16,489 nucleotides of DNA from DATKZS01 sp035527835 [NCBI: bacterium] (GCA_035527835.1 DATKZS010000047.1:1-16489), one strand, 5' to 3'. Counted from the first letter of the stretch, positions 1 to 7,172 are shown. The notes: generated by a model not told the origin, from the sequence alone. Program-made: numbers and translations.

Positions 1-7
1 TACTCAT
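1..7 (-). CDS. Start of a divergent gene, first two codons only
   Basis: On the minus strand an ATG at 7-5 is preceded by a strong Shine-Dalgarno sequence, AAGGAGGA (minus-strand reading of 17-24), with a 9-nt spacer. The visible codons read Met-Ser, and the gene runs out of the window. A recognisable divergent promoter lies further upstream at 141-169. Its position beside a palindromic operator in front of the plus-strand block suggests a local transcription regulator such as a TetR-type repressor, but no coding sequence is visible to test that. The start itself is well supported; the function is unknown. Confidence 0.6.
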
Positions 8-84
8 GGTCAGTGGTCCTCCTTTTCAATTAATTTTGTAAATGAGCTGATGCTAACCCATCACGCTCGGTGAGGCCACTGACC
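8..84 (-). promoter_or_regulatory. Leader hairpin covering the ribosome binding site of the divergent gene
   Basis: Positions 8-21 pair with 72-84 as 13 base pairs with one bulged base (T17): 8-16 with 76-84 and 18-21 with 72-75. In minus-strand RNA the 3' arm contains part of the AAGGAGGA ribosome binding site and the whole spacer up to the start codon, so folding would hide the site. Inside the loop a second stem pairs 44-52 with 59-68, nine pairs with C64 bulged. If the reverse promoter at 141-169 is used, the leader is about 127 nt. It could be a cis-acting translation switch, or the repeat could act as a DNA operator. Confidence 0.5.
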
Positions 85-140
85 TATTTATTCATGATGG
101 CTTGGCGGTTCTCCGGTCCGTTTATTTTGGACAGCACTGA

Positions 141-169
141 ATTTTATTGATAAAAATATTTCTTGACAA
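141..169 (-). promoter_or_regulatory. Sigma70-type promoter for the divergent gene
   Basis: Read on the minus strand, TTGTCA (169-164) and TAAAAT (146-141) are 17 bp apart, each one base from consensus. The -35 box overlaps the forward promoter's -35 box (163-168) almost completely, so the two promoters probably compete for polymerase. An AT-rich 14-bp palindrome (142-155, TTTTAT-TG-ATAAAA) covers most of the -10 box and may be a regulator site or chance in AT-rich DNA. Transcription would start near 134. Confidence 0.55.
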
Positions 170-191
170 AGGAATGGGAATGGGCTAGTAT
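163..191 (+). promoter_or_regulatory. Strong sigma70-type promoter of the plus-strand block
   Basis: TTGACA at 163-168 is a perfect -35 box. It is followed after exactly 17 bp by TAGTAT at 186-191, a five-of-six -10 box. Transcription should start around 198, giving a leader of about 65 nt before the first gene's ATG at 264. No comparably good promoter was seen further inside the block. Confidence 0.75.
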
Positions 192-192
192 T

Positions 193-208
193 TTTTACGT
201 TCGTAAAA
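193..208. promoter_or_regulatory. Palindromic operator over the forward start site
   Basis: TTTTACGTTCGTAAAA is a perfect inverted repeat with 7-bp arms and a 2-bp centre. It begins one base after the -10 box and spans the expected transcription start, a classical position for repression by blocking polymerase. Size, symmetry and the ACGTTCGT core resemble operators of TetR-family dimers. The regulator's identity is inferred; the divergent gene at the left edge is the obvious candidate. Confidence 0.6.
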
Positions 209-263
209 TTCATTGAGCGGCAGTCGGCTTAGTCATTCCGGCGCTGTGATGGGGGGTAAGTAC

Positions 264-1601
264 ATGGCGAGCCTGGAAGGGAAGATCAAGGATTTTTTGC
301 GCGGCCATGGGGTCGAGATTTGCGGGATCGCGGGCCCGGAGCGGCTTTCCGGGCCCCCTTCCCTTGATCCCACCTACACCATGAAAGGCGCGCGGTCCAT
401 TGTGTCCATGGCCATACCCATGGACGCGGAGGCGATCTACAAGTTCCTGGGCAAGAAGTCGCACCTGCACCACAACCTGGACCAGACCCGCATGAACACC
501 CGGCTCCACCGCATCGCCTCGGGCCTGGCCGGCTACCTCGAGTCGCTGGGCCACCGGGCGCGGGCGGTGCCTTCCAACAATTCCTATCGCCGCTCGCCGG
601 ACGCCTTCGCCACTCATCCGTCCTTTTCGCACCGTTTCGGGGCGATTGCCTCGGGGCTGGCGGCCCAGGGCTGGTCGGGCAACGTGATGACCGAGGAGTA
701 CGGCGCGGCCATGTACCTGGGCACCGTGGTCACGGCGGCCGAGCTCGCGAGCGACGGGCCGCGCTACTCGCCGCGCCATTTCATTGACGGCTGGTGCAAC
801 AAGTGCCGGTTGTGCGAGAAGACCTGCGTGGCCGGAATGTTCGAGGCCAAGCAGGAGGAATACGTCCTGCTCAACGGCGAGCTCCACCCGCGCGGCAAGC
901 GCCGGAACATTGACCTTTGCAACGCGTCCTGCTTCGGGCTGCACTCGCTGTCGCGGGACAAGAACTGGACCACCTGGGGCACGCGCTGGATCGAGGACTG
1001 GGTTGACCATGAGCCCGATCCCGATGCCAGGGCCAAAATGCGCTATACCTTATTCAAGGAGGGACTTCTGGCCGGAGACTCGACCCCGAGGTATTCCATT
1101 ATCCGCGAGATCGCCATGACCCTGCAGCCGGAGAAATTTATCGAAGGCTACTGCGATGAGGTCGAGGAGATCGAGAGCGAGGCCGAGCGCTTCCAGAAGC
1201 TCAAGTGGTTCGCCCGTGAGCTGGACATCAAAAGCCCGGGCCTGCTCAAGAACGAGCGCATCCTGACCTGCGGCCAGTGCGCCCTGGTGTGCGGGCCTAC
1301 TCTCCCGGAATGCCAGAAACGCTATGGCCTGCTCCAGGAAGGCGGGTTCGTGGTCCCCGGACCCGACAACGAGGTCACCGTGGTTGACACCTACGAGAAG
1401 GCGTGCGAAATGAGAAGGAAATATATGCCCAAGGTCCCGGCCACGGACACGATCAAGGATTTCGTGGCCTCGACGATCATGTGGCACCAGTATTACGGCG
1501 GCATCGAGCTCAAGTCGGTGGCCGGTGGTATATTATATGATCGCAGGCTGAAAAAGGCGGTGGAGCTGAAACTCAAGGGACACAAGGACAGCGCCAACTG
1601 A
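264..1601 (+). CDS. QueG/reductive-dehalogenase-like Fe-S protein, cytoplasmic (445 aa)
   Basis: The N-terminal half matches the corrinoid-binding fold shared by epoxyqueuosine reductase (QueG) and reductive dehalogenases. It has the GARSIVSMAIPM strand and a GWSGNV segment where QueG has its Gly-rich loop. A ferredoxin-type motif follows, C178-x2-C181-x2-C184-x3-C188, but the usual Pro after the last Cys is Val. C219 and C223 and a late cluster C336-x2-C339-x3-C343-x6-C350 could hold a second [4Fe-4S] centre. There is no signal peptide, so it should be cytoplasmic. The ATG at 264 is chosen because GGGGGG lies 7 nt upstream; an in-frame TTG at 213 and an ATG at 249 lack such a site. It is first in the block, 37 nt before the next gene. 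The protein at 10680 is a paralogue. A reductase role is inferred; the substrate is unknown. Confidence 0.8.
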   Translation: MASLEGKIKDFLRGHGVEICGIAGPERLSGPPSLDPTYTMKGARSIVSMAIPMDAEAIYKFLGKKSHLHHNLDQTRMNTRLHRIASGLAGYLESLGHRARAVPSNNSYRRSPDAFATHPSFSHRFGAIASGLAAQGWSGNVMTEEYGAAMYLGTVVTAAELASDGPRYSPRHFIDGWCNKCRLCEKTCVAGMFEAKQEEYVLLNGELHPRGKRRNIDLCNASCFGLHSLSRDKNWTTWGTRWIEDWVDHEPDPDARAKMRYTLFKEGLLAGDSTPRYSIIREIAMTLQPEKFIEGYCDEVEEIESEAERFQKLKWFARELDIKSPGLLKNERILTCGQCALVCGPTLPECQKRYGLLQEGGFVVPGPDNEVTVVDTYEKACEMRRKYMPKVPATDTIKDFVASTIMWHQYYGGIELKSVAGGILYDRRLKKAVELKLKGHKDSAN

Positions 1602-1638
1602 AACCTCTGCCGGGTTTCCCGATGATTGGGTGAGATAA

Positions 1639-2493
1639 ATGGAAGCAAGCGCGGCGGCGATAAAGGACTACATCCGGTCGCGGGGAATTGACCTGGTGGG
1701 GATCGCCGCCGCCGGGGATCTGATCCTCGCCAGTCCGCCACGGCCCGCGGCCGAGCTGATGCCTTCCGCAAAGAGCGTGATCGTCATGGCCGTGGCCCAT
1801 AGCCTGGGCGCGGTGTATTCGCCCGACATCATGCTCTGGACCCGGAACAAGATGCAGACCTCGCGGCTGCTCGACCAGGCCGCGGAGGAAGTGGGCCGCG
1901 AGCTGGAGCGGCAAGGATACTTAAGCCTGCCCATCTCGGCGGACAAGCCGGTCGAGATCTTTAAAATCAATCCCGATACGGGCAAAAAGTTCAGGCAGAC
2001 CCGCGTGCTCGGCCACCTGTCCCTCAAGCACGCCGCCGTAAGCTGCGGCCTGGGCCAGATCGGCCGCTCGAACCTCTTGCTCACGCCCGAGTTCGGGCCG
2101 CACCAGCGGCTGTGCGGGATCATCACCGAGGCCCCGCTCGATCCGGACCCGCGCCGCGATCTCGACCTGTGCATCAAGGGCTGCGACAAGTGCGAGCGGG
2201 CCTGTCCCTCCAGAGCCCTGAACGGCGGCCAGTACAGCGTTGACCCCTGTTTTGCTTACTGGACCTACGGTTTCAACAAGCTCCCTCCCGCGAGCCTCCG
2301 CGAATGGCCCGCCTATTTGAAAATGCTCGGGCAGCACCGGAAGCGGCGCGATATCCTGGTCGAGTTCGGCCAGACCTCCATCACCGACGTGGACCACTGC
2401 ATCGAGTGCATGCGCGTCTGTCCGGCGGGAGAGCGCTGGAAAAAAATCAGGCCCGGGAAACTCCCGCCGCAGAAATCGGGCGGAACGGGATAG
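1639..2493 (+). CDS. QueG-like [4Fe-4S] protein, cytoplasmic (284 aa)
   Basis: This is a compact relative of epoxyqueuosine reductase. It has an N-terminal alpha/beta region (AKSVIVMAVAHSLG), a HLSLKHAAVSCGLGQIGRSN segment (Gly-rich loop at about residues 137-142) equivalent to the QueG loop, and two Fe-S motifs: C178-x3-C182-x2-C185-x3-C189-Pro and C254-x2-C257-x3-C261-Pro. Unlike its neighbour upstream it keeps both Cys-Pro endings, so two regular [4Fe-4S] clusters are likely. It is shorter than typical QueG, which usually exceeds 300 residues and often carries a C-terminal HEAT-repeat tail that is absent here. No signal peptide is present. The Shine-Dalgarno site is modest (GGGTGAGA). The gene lies 36 nt before the polyferredoxin gene and is probably co-transcribed. 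A housekeeping queuosine role is unlikely given three paralogues nearby; a corrinoid-dependent or plain Fe-S redox role is inferred. Confidence 0.78.
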   Translation: MEASAAAIKDYIRSRGIDLVGIAAAGDLILASPPRPAAELMPSAKSVIVMAVAHSLGAVYSPDIMLWTRNKMQTSRLLDQAAEEVGRELERQGYLSLPISADKPVEIFKINPDTGKKFRQTRVLGHLSLKHAAVSCGLGQIGRSNLLLTPEFGPHQRLCGIITEAPLDPDPRRDLDLCIKGCDKCERACPSRALNGGQYSVDPCFAYWTYGFNKLPPASLREWPAYLKMLGQHRKRRDILVEFGQTSITDVDHCIECMRVCPAGERWKKIRPGKLPPQKSGGTG

Positions 2494-2529
2494 AAGCTTA
2501 ATGGGAAGCCAAAGAGGGAAGGAGATGCA

Positions 2530-3633
2530 ATGAGCGATGAAATTTTTCTGCGCATCGCGCGTAATATTGATCAGGGGCCGCTGACCGCGCCCCGGGGCGG
2601 GGCCGGGTTCTCGGAGGCGTTCATCAAGTTCCTTAAGCTCGTTTATACGCCGGAGCAGGCCCAGCTCGTGCAGCACCTGAAGATGGGCATGAAGTTCACG
2701 TCCGCGGCCGACCTGGCCGCGGCCTCGGGAAAGAGCGTGGAAGAGGTGGAGGCCATTCTCGCGCCGCTCACCAAGAAGGGCAGGGTGATGGGCTTCGGAG
2801 CGAACTATGCCCTGCCCATGATCCCCCTGCTCCTGAACAACCACCAGTTCCGGCCGGAGCTGGGCGCGGATGATATTGCAGCGGGCAGGCTCTACCAGGA
2901 GTTCTTCATCAAGGACGGCTTCTACCGCTATTATGAGAGCTCGAGGAAGGGCACGCAGATCATGCGGGTGATCCCGGTGCGGCGCGCGGTGAAGAACGGC
3001 CAGACGGTGCTGGACACGGAGGAGGCGCACCAGATCATTGACGCGGTGAAGAACTTGAGGCTGGTGTCTTGCCCGTGCCGGACGCGGACGGAGAAGCTGG
3101 GCGTCCGGGAGTGCAGGGACAAGTATCCGCTCGGCTCGTGCATCATGATGGAGACGTCGGCGCTGTATTTCGAGAACCTGGGGATCGGGAAGAAGGTCAC
3201 GGCCCCGGAGGCCAAGAGATATTTTGACGAGATGCAGGAGCTCGGGCTGGTGGGGACCACGGAGAACTACGAGGACGCGGGCCATACGGTGATCTGCCTG
3301 TGCTGCGACTGCTGTTGTTCGCAACTGCGGGGCCGGACGCGGTGGGAGAACCCGGAGGCGGTTGCCCCCTCCAATTTCGTGGCCGAATCGAATGAAGACT
3401 GCGTCATGTGCGGAACGTGCGTGGACCGGTGTTTTTTCAAGGCCATCTCGCTCGATGAAGGGTTGGGCCGCGCGGTGGTGGACGCCGACAAATGCATGGG
3501 CTGCGGGGTCTGCGCCCTGGCTTGCGACCAGGAAGCGCTCAGGTTGAAAAGAGTGGAAAGGGAAAAGCCTTATGCCGGACCTCGCGAACTCTATAAAAAG
3601 GTAGCCTTGGAGAACCGCGGGAAAAGCGAATGA
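2530..3633 (+). CDS. Winged-helix polyferredoxin with CPCR and CLCCDCCC motifs (367 aa)
   Basis: The protein starts with a helical, winged-helix-like region (about residues 25-100, with TPEQAQLVQHL and a SVEEVEAILAPLTKKG helix). A middle domain carries C181-P-C183-R and the dense cysteine run C256-L-C258-C259-D-C261-C262-C263. The C-terminus is a two-cluster ferredoxin: C291, C294, C297, C301 and C322, C325, C328, C332. This matches a family of anaerobe 4Fe-4S proteins with a C-x-C-R and CCCCGCC-type signature, whose role is usually given only as electron transfer. The last Cys of each ferredoxin motif is followed by Phe or Asp rather than Pro, which is unusual. GGAAGGAG lies 5 nt before the ATG. 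It probably feeds electrons to the neighbouring QueG/Rdh-like proteins (inference). Confidence 0.85.
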   Translation: MSDEIFLRIARNIDQGPLTAPRGGAGFSEAFIKFLKLVYTPEQAQLVQHLKMGMKFTSAADLAAASGKSVEEVEAILAPLTKKGRVMGFGANYALPMIPLLLNNHQFRPELGADDIAAGRLYQEFFIKDGFYRYYESSRKGTQIMRVIPVRRAVKNGQTVLDTEEAHQIIDAVKNLRLVSCPCRTRTEKLGVRECRDKYPLGSCIMMETSALYFENLGIGKKVTAPEAKRYFDEMQELGLVGTTENYEDAGHTVICLCCDCCCSQLRGRTRWENPEAVAPSNFVAESNEDCVMCGTCVDRCFFKAISLDEGLGRAVVDADKCMGCGVCALACDQEALRLKRVEREKPYAGPRELYKKVALENRGKSE

Positions 3634-3701
3634 GAGCTGACGCGGTTTATCTTCGCATTGCCGAGAACTTCGACACTATTCACCTGATGGAAGGAGTTTG
3701 A
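3630..3701 (+). pseudogene. N-terminal remnant of a second polyferredoxin gene (23 codons)
   Basis: An ATG overlaps the stop of the polyferredoxin gene (ATGA) and opens a 23-codon frame ending in TGA at 3699-3701. Its product reads MRADAVYLRIAENFD and then IHLMEGV. The first part aligns with the start of the polyferredoxin just upstream (MSDEIFLRIARNID), so this looks like the 5' stump of a tandem copy whose remainder has been lost. The propeller gene begins 4 nt later, and its ribosome binding site lies inside the stump. The alternative is a genuine short peptide that couples translation of the two genes. Confidence 0.5.
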
Positions 3702-3705
3702 TGAG

Positions 3706-5526
3706 ATGTCCGGAAAGATTCAACTGGCCTTGGCAGGGATGCTGGTCATGTGTCTCGGCAATCCCGAGCTTAAGCCTTTCGATCTTTCACCAAGGACTGA
3801 TTGGAAGCCTGAGGGTTGTCGCCCGGCCGTCACCACCAACCCGATCTTGGATGCACCCACCGGCTATTCCCGCACTTTTCACGCCGATACGCACAATGCG
3901 GATGAAGTCGCGGTGGCCGTACCGCCGGTTTTGGAATTGGCCTGGGTGGCCGAGGAGAAAATGTATGTCATCGAAGGCCCGACCTTTGATGAAAAAGGGA
4001 ATCTCTATTTCACTCCCAATGCGTCGGACGAGCCGGTGCTTCTGGTCTCGCTCGCGCCCGAAGATGGGTCCAGGCGGTGGGCGATCAAGGGCCGGAATAT
4101 AAATGGCGCCGGCGCGCCTCTGGTATTGAACGACCCTGAAAATCCCGGGGAGCAGATCGTATACGTCGGGACATACGAACGTGCATTGGCCGTCCATACC
4201 GACGGGACGATTTTATGGGACGTGCGGACCGGGCTTCCCGACCCCCTCCCGGAAGATAAAAGCATCGGAATTCATTGTTTCGGCTTGAACTATCATCCCC
4301 AGTTGGATGCGCTGATCGGGGTTCCTGGAGACGGCCATGTCTATCTGCTGGACCGGAAGACGGGCAAGCCTCTTCTTGCCAAGCCTTACCGGGTCCCCGG
4401 GGAGAAATCGCCGCCCGCCAAGATAGCGGGCATCCCGGTAAGAAACTCCCTGATTCAGACAATTCTTGGGGGCGGGATCAAGGTTGCCAATTATTTTGCG
4501 ATTGATGCGCACTCCGGTCGGATCTTCGTGGCGGCCACCGCTCCCGACGAAGAGGACGGAAAATTGGACGGGATCTCCGAAGATGGCGCCATCTACGCTT
4601 TAGAGGCCAAAGCGAACAACGGCAGTATCGGCATTGAGGAAAAGTATCATCTTTCTTTCGCCGGCGGCACCAGCTCGACTCCATCACTCAATGCCGATGG
4701 ATCGAGAATTTACATTGGAGACAGTTTCGGGAAGCTTCTCGCCATTGATACGGCGGCCGGCAAGCAGATCTGGTCGGTTGATATCGGCGAGCAGATCGTG
4801 GCGTCCATATCGGTGGCGGCGGACAATGGCGAGCTGTATGCGCCCACCCTCAAATACATCGTCAAAGTGATAGATAAGGGGGATCACGGCGAAATAGCCT
4901 GGCGCTCCGATCTGAACATGTACGAGACCAGGCCCGGGCAAAAAGGCGTAAACCTGATGGGCGGAACCATCGCTGCCAACGGGGTTGTCTTTCATGCCGG
5001 GGTCGGCGTTAATATTTTTCCCCTCAAGGTTGGAGTTGGCCTATTGGATCGGGAAACCGGCCATATTCGCTACTTCGCGGAAGGTCGCGAGGAATCCGCG
5101 GCCGCTCCCTGCGTGGGACCGGACGGCTCGGTTTATATTGGCCATCTTCCCGTTCGTCGCGCCATCGCGCATTTCCTTTTCCCCTTTTCCACCGCGCCGA
5201 TCACGGGAGGAATCGGCAAGTACCGGGCAAAAGCTCTCAAACCCTTGGCCAGAGACGCGCTTTGCGCCGCTCAAGCGAGGGCTCAAAACGCCGAGCGCAT
5301 CAGAGGGGAATGTCCAGCGTCTGTAGATGCGGACTTGAAGCAAATCCAGGTGTTGATCCGGCAGTCACGCAACGCGATCGAGCGGGCAAGCGAGCGCGGC
5401 GAGTTGACAATCGATGAAGCCCGGATGATTGAAGATGGTCTTTCGCCGGTTTCCATGGAGCTTCGCCCCGAAAGGCTTCAAGCTGACGCCGACTCTTTAG
5501 CCGCGATTTGCTCCGAACTGGATTAG
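3706..5526 (+). CDS. PQQ-type beta-propeller protein, probably exported (606 aa)
   Basis: Repeated blade motifs run through residues about 80-490. Examples are GNLYFTPNA followed by a DGSRRWAIKG turn, IVYVGTYERALAVHTDGTILWDV, GHVYLLDRKTGKPL, GAIYALEAKANNG, GKLLAIDTAAGKQIWSV, and GVGLLDRETGHIRYF followed by GSVYIGHL. These are the alternating Tyr-Ala-Leu-Asp and Gly-Lys-x-x-Trp patterns of PQQ/BamB-like propellers. No evidence for bound PQQ is visible. The N-terminus (residues 4-18) is hydrophobic and may be a weak signal peptide; Cys16 is preceded by LVM, a poor lipobox. The last 110 residues form a charged helical tail rich in Arg, Glu and Ala. GGAAGGAG lies upstream of the ATG. Base composition looks less GC-rich than its neighbours, and it follows a truncated gene stump, so it may be a later insertion. 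Binding or scaffold role only inferred. Confidence 0.75.
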   Translation: MSGKIQLALAGMLVMCLGNPELKPFDLSPRTDWKPEGCRPAVTTNPILDAPTGYSRTFHADTHNADEVAVAVPPVLELAWVAEEKMYVIEGPTFDEKGNLYFTPNASDEPVLLVSLAPEDGSRRWAIKGRNINGAGAPLVLNDPENPGEQIVYVGTYERALAVHTDGTILWDVRTGLPDPLPEDKSIGIHCFGLNYHPQLDALIGVPGDGHVYLLDRKTGKPLLAKPYRVPGEKSPPAKIAGIPVRNSLIQTILGGGIKVANYFAIDAHSGRIFVAATAPDEEDGKLDGISEDGAIYALEAKANNGSIGIEEKYHLSFAGGTSSTPSLNADGSRIYIGDSFGKLLAIDTAAGKQIWSVDIGEQIVASISVAADNGELYAPTLKYIVKVIDKGDHGEIAWRSDLNMYETRPGQKGVNLMGGTIAANGVVFHAGVGVNIFPLKVGVGLLDRETGHIRYFAEGREESAAAPCVGPDGSVYIGHLPVRRAIAHFLFPFSTAPITGGIGKYRAKALKPLARDALCAAQARAQNAERIRGECPASVDADLKQIQVLIRQSRNAIERASERGELTIDEARMIEDGLSPVSMELRPERLQADADSLAAICSELD

Positions 5527-5577
5527 AACTCGATATCGATTCCGGGAAATTAAACTGGGGTTTCCAGGAAGAATGTT

Positions 5578-6642
5578 ATGAAGCATGGTCTTATTGATCG
5601 TCGCGATTTTATCAGGTCATCAGGAACCGCCGCCGCAGGCATGGGGGCCGCACTGGTGAGCGGATGTGCCGCTCTGGATCGGCGCGGGTATGAATCTTCG
5701 TTCGGCGAGCTGTCGGGAAGATTCTCCGCCCAGCCCCTGCCGCCGCTGGGCCATGAAAACGGCGCCGGGATTGATGAGCGGTGGATCGCGGAGTTCATCG
5801 CGGAGTTCGTGAAAAATGATGCCGGCAACTCGATGGAGGACAAATTCCCGGGCGAGAAAATTTATCAGGACGCTCTGGTCGGTTTCTCGGCCGGGCCGGA
5901 CCCGCTCTTTCTTGAATACAAAAAAATCATCGGCCCTTTCCACCTCACCCCGGACGAGGCCATGGCCATGGCCGCCGGGACCCAGGGGTTAAAAGCGCCT
6001 CCGGCCGAGCAGATCGGAGTAGTTTCTTTCATCCTGCCCTTTGCCGATCCGATCGTGGCGAGCAACGCCTCGGAAAAGCGCTGGTGCTCGTCGCGCTGGG
6101 CGCAGGCCCGTCTACTGGGCGGCCTGTTCACCCGGAAAGTTCAGATGGCTCTCATTACCGAGTTGGCCCGCTACGGCATCCTGGCCGCGGCCCCGGACAT
6201 GATGCCCCAATTCAAGACCAGCAGGAACACGGCCGTGGGCTACGCCTCGAACTGGTCATTCCGCCACCTGGCCTTTGCCGCGGGCCTCGGCAGCTTCGGC
6301 ATGAGCGACCTCTTCATCTCGGAAAAAGGCACGGCCCACCGCTCGGGAGCCGTGGCCGTCGCCTTGCCGCTCAAGCCCAATCGCGACCGGGCCCCGCACT
6401 ATCGGCATCATTGCCTCCAACACCATTTTGGCGGATGCCTTATCTGCTCCCAGCGTTGCCCGGTGGGCGCCATCTCCGAAAAGGGACACGATAAAAACAA
6501 GTGCGGCCAGAACGTGGTTTCGAGCTGGCCCCGCAATCAGGCCAAATACCGGATCAATATTTACGGGTGCGGCCTGTGTTCCTCTGATACGCCCTGTTCC
6601 CAGGAGAGTCCGATACAATTTTTCATGGGAGGAAAAATATGA
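5578..6642 (+). CDS. Tat-exported lipoprotein, reductive-dehalogenase/QueG-like (354 aa)
   Basis: The N-terminus has a twin-arginine motif (R8-R9-D-F-I-R) and a lipobox ending at C30 (V-S-G-C). The mature protein should therefore be exported folded through Tat and lipid-anchored. A segment HLAFAAGLGSFGMSDLFIS corresponds to the Gly-rich loop of QueG and reductive dehalogenases. Cysteines C287, C290 and C294-Pro follow, then C309 and C331-x2-C334-x5-C340. The canonical first Cys of the ferredoxin motif is Phe284; C279 may replace it. At 354 residues it is shorter than typical catalytic RdhA proteins (about 450-500). No RdhB anchor gene is nearby, and the lipid anchor could stand in for it. Its stop overlaps the next start (ATGA), implying translational coupling with the SRPBCC gene. 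Reductase function is inferred. Confidence 0.78.
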   Translation: MKHGLIDRRDFIRSSGTAAAGMGAALVSGCAALDRRGYESSFGELSGRFSAQPLPPLGHENGAGIDERWIAEFIAEFVKNDAGNSMEDKFPGEKIYQDALVGFSAGPDPLFLEYKKIIGPFHLTPDEAMAMAAGTQGLKAPPAEQIGVVSFILPFADPIVASNASEKRWCSSRWAQARLLGGLFTRKVQMALITELARYGILAAAPDMMPQFKTSRNTAVGYASNWSFRHLAFAAGLGSFGMSDLFISEKGTAHRSGAVAVALPLKPNRDRAPHYRHHCLQHHFGGCLICSQRCPVGAISEKGHDKNKCGQNVVSSWPRNQAKYRINIYGCGLCSSDTPCSQESPIQFFMGGKI

Positions 6643-7148
6643 AACGCGCGCTGATTACTCTTGCCATCATTTTTGCTTCGATCTCGGCCCTGATGGCCGC
6701 TGATCAAATCAGCACTTCGCAGAGCGGGATGGTGATCGCCCCGCCGGCGGCAATCTGGGCGCTGCTCGCGGACGTCAACCACTGGGCCGACTGGTGCCCG
6801 GCGGTGGAGAAGGCCCAAATCGTCAAGGGAGATGGCCAGACCCCAAACAGCCAAGTAAAATTCCGGCCCGTGATCGGGGGCAAGAAGACGCCCACGGCCA
6901 TCAAGCTCGTCTTGAGCAAGTCAGAGCCCAATCGGTTGCTGGAGTACCGGGGCGGCCCGGCGGGAATGGACATCACCCTGGGCTGGAAGATCGAGGAGAA
7001 GGACGGAGGGAGCGAGTTCACCAGCTACGAGACCATCAGCGGTCCGGGGGTAAAACTCTTCCTTAAACTCTACGGCCAATCCGGACTGGACCAGGAGCAC
7101 CGCGCCTGGGTGGAAGCCGCCAGGAAAAAGCTTGAATCAGGCAAATAA
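6639..7148 (+). CDS. Secreted SRPBCC (START/Bet v 1-like) protein (169 aa)
   Basis: A Sec signal peptide is clear: MKRALITLAIIFASISALMA with probable cleavage near residue 20-21. The mature protein matches the polyketide cyclase/SRPBCC helix-grip fold. It begins SGMVIAPPAAIWALLADVNHWADWCP, the typical opening strand, helix and Trp-rich turn, and continues with strand-forming repeats and a long C-terminal helix (HRAWVEAARKKLES). Members bind hydrophobic ligands in a deep cavity; some are enzymes. Export is less usual for this fold. It overlaps the preceding Tat lipoprotein gene by 4 nt, with GGGAGGA just before its ATG. It may hold or deliver a hydrophobic substrate to the periplasmic enzymes (inference). 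Confidence 0.8.
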   Translation: MKRALITLAIIFASISALMAADQISTSQSGMVIAPPAAIWALLADVNHWADWCPAVEKAQIVKGDGQTPNSQVKFRPVIGGKKTPTAIKLVLSKSEPNRLLEYRGGPAGMDITLGWKIEEKDGGSEFTSYETISGPGVKLFLKLYGQSGLDQEHRAWVEAARKKLESGK

Positions 7149-7172
7149 TCAGGGACAGACCAGGAGAGAGAG

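Noticed and set aside
8-120. Cobalamin riboswitch, suggested by GCCACTG at 75-81 and a B12-box-like GGAGAACCGCC on the minus strand near 102-114
   Set aside because: The two elements lie on opposite strands or in the wrong order, and the other conserved blocks (such as GGGAA) are missing.
213-263. Upstream TTG start for the first Fe-S gene
   Set aside because: No ribosome binding site; the ATG at 264 has a G-rich site at the right distance, and homologous paralogues start equivalently.
1921-3324. Long minus-strand open frame opposite the Fe-S genes
   Set aside because: It spans two well-supported plus-strand genes, is Arg/His/Leu-rich like a GC-driven shadow, and shows no family motif.
5530-5539. 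Palindrome TCGATATCGA between the propeller and Tat-lipoprotein genes, considered as an operator
   Set aside because: Only 10 bp, no promoter beside it, and short palindromes of this kind are expected by chance.
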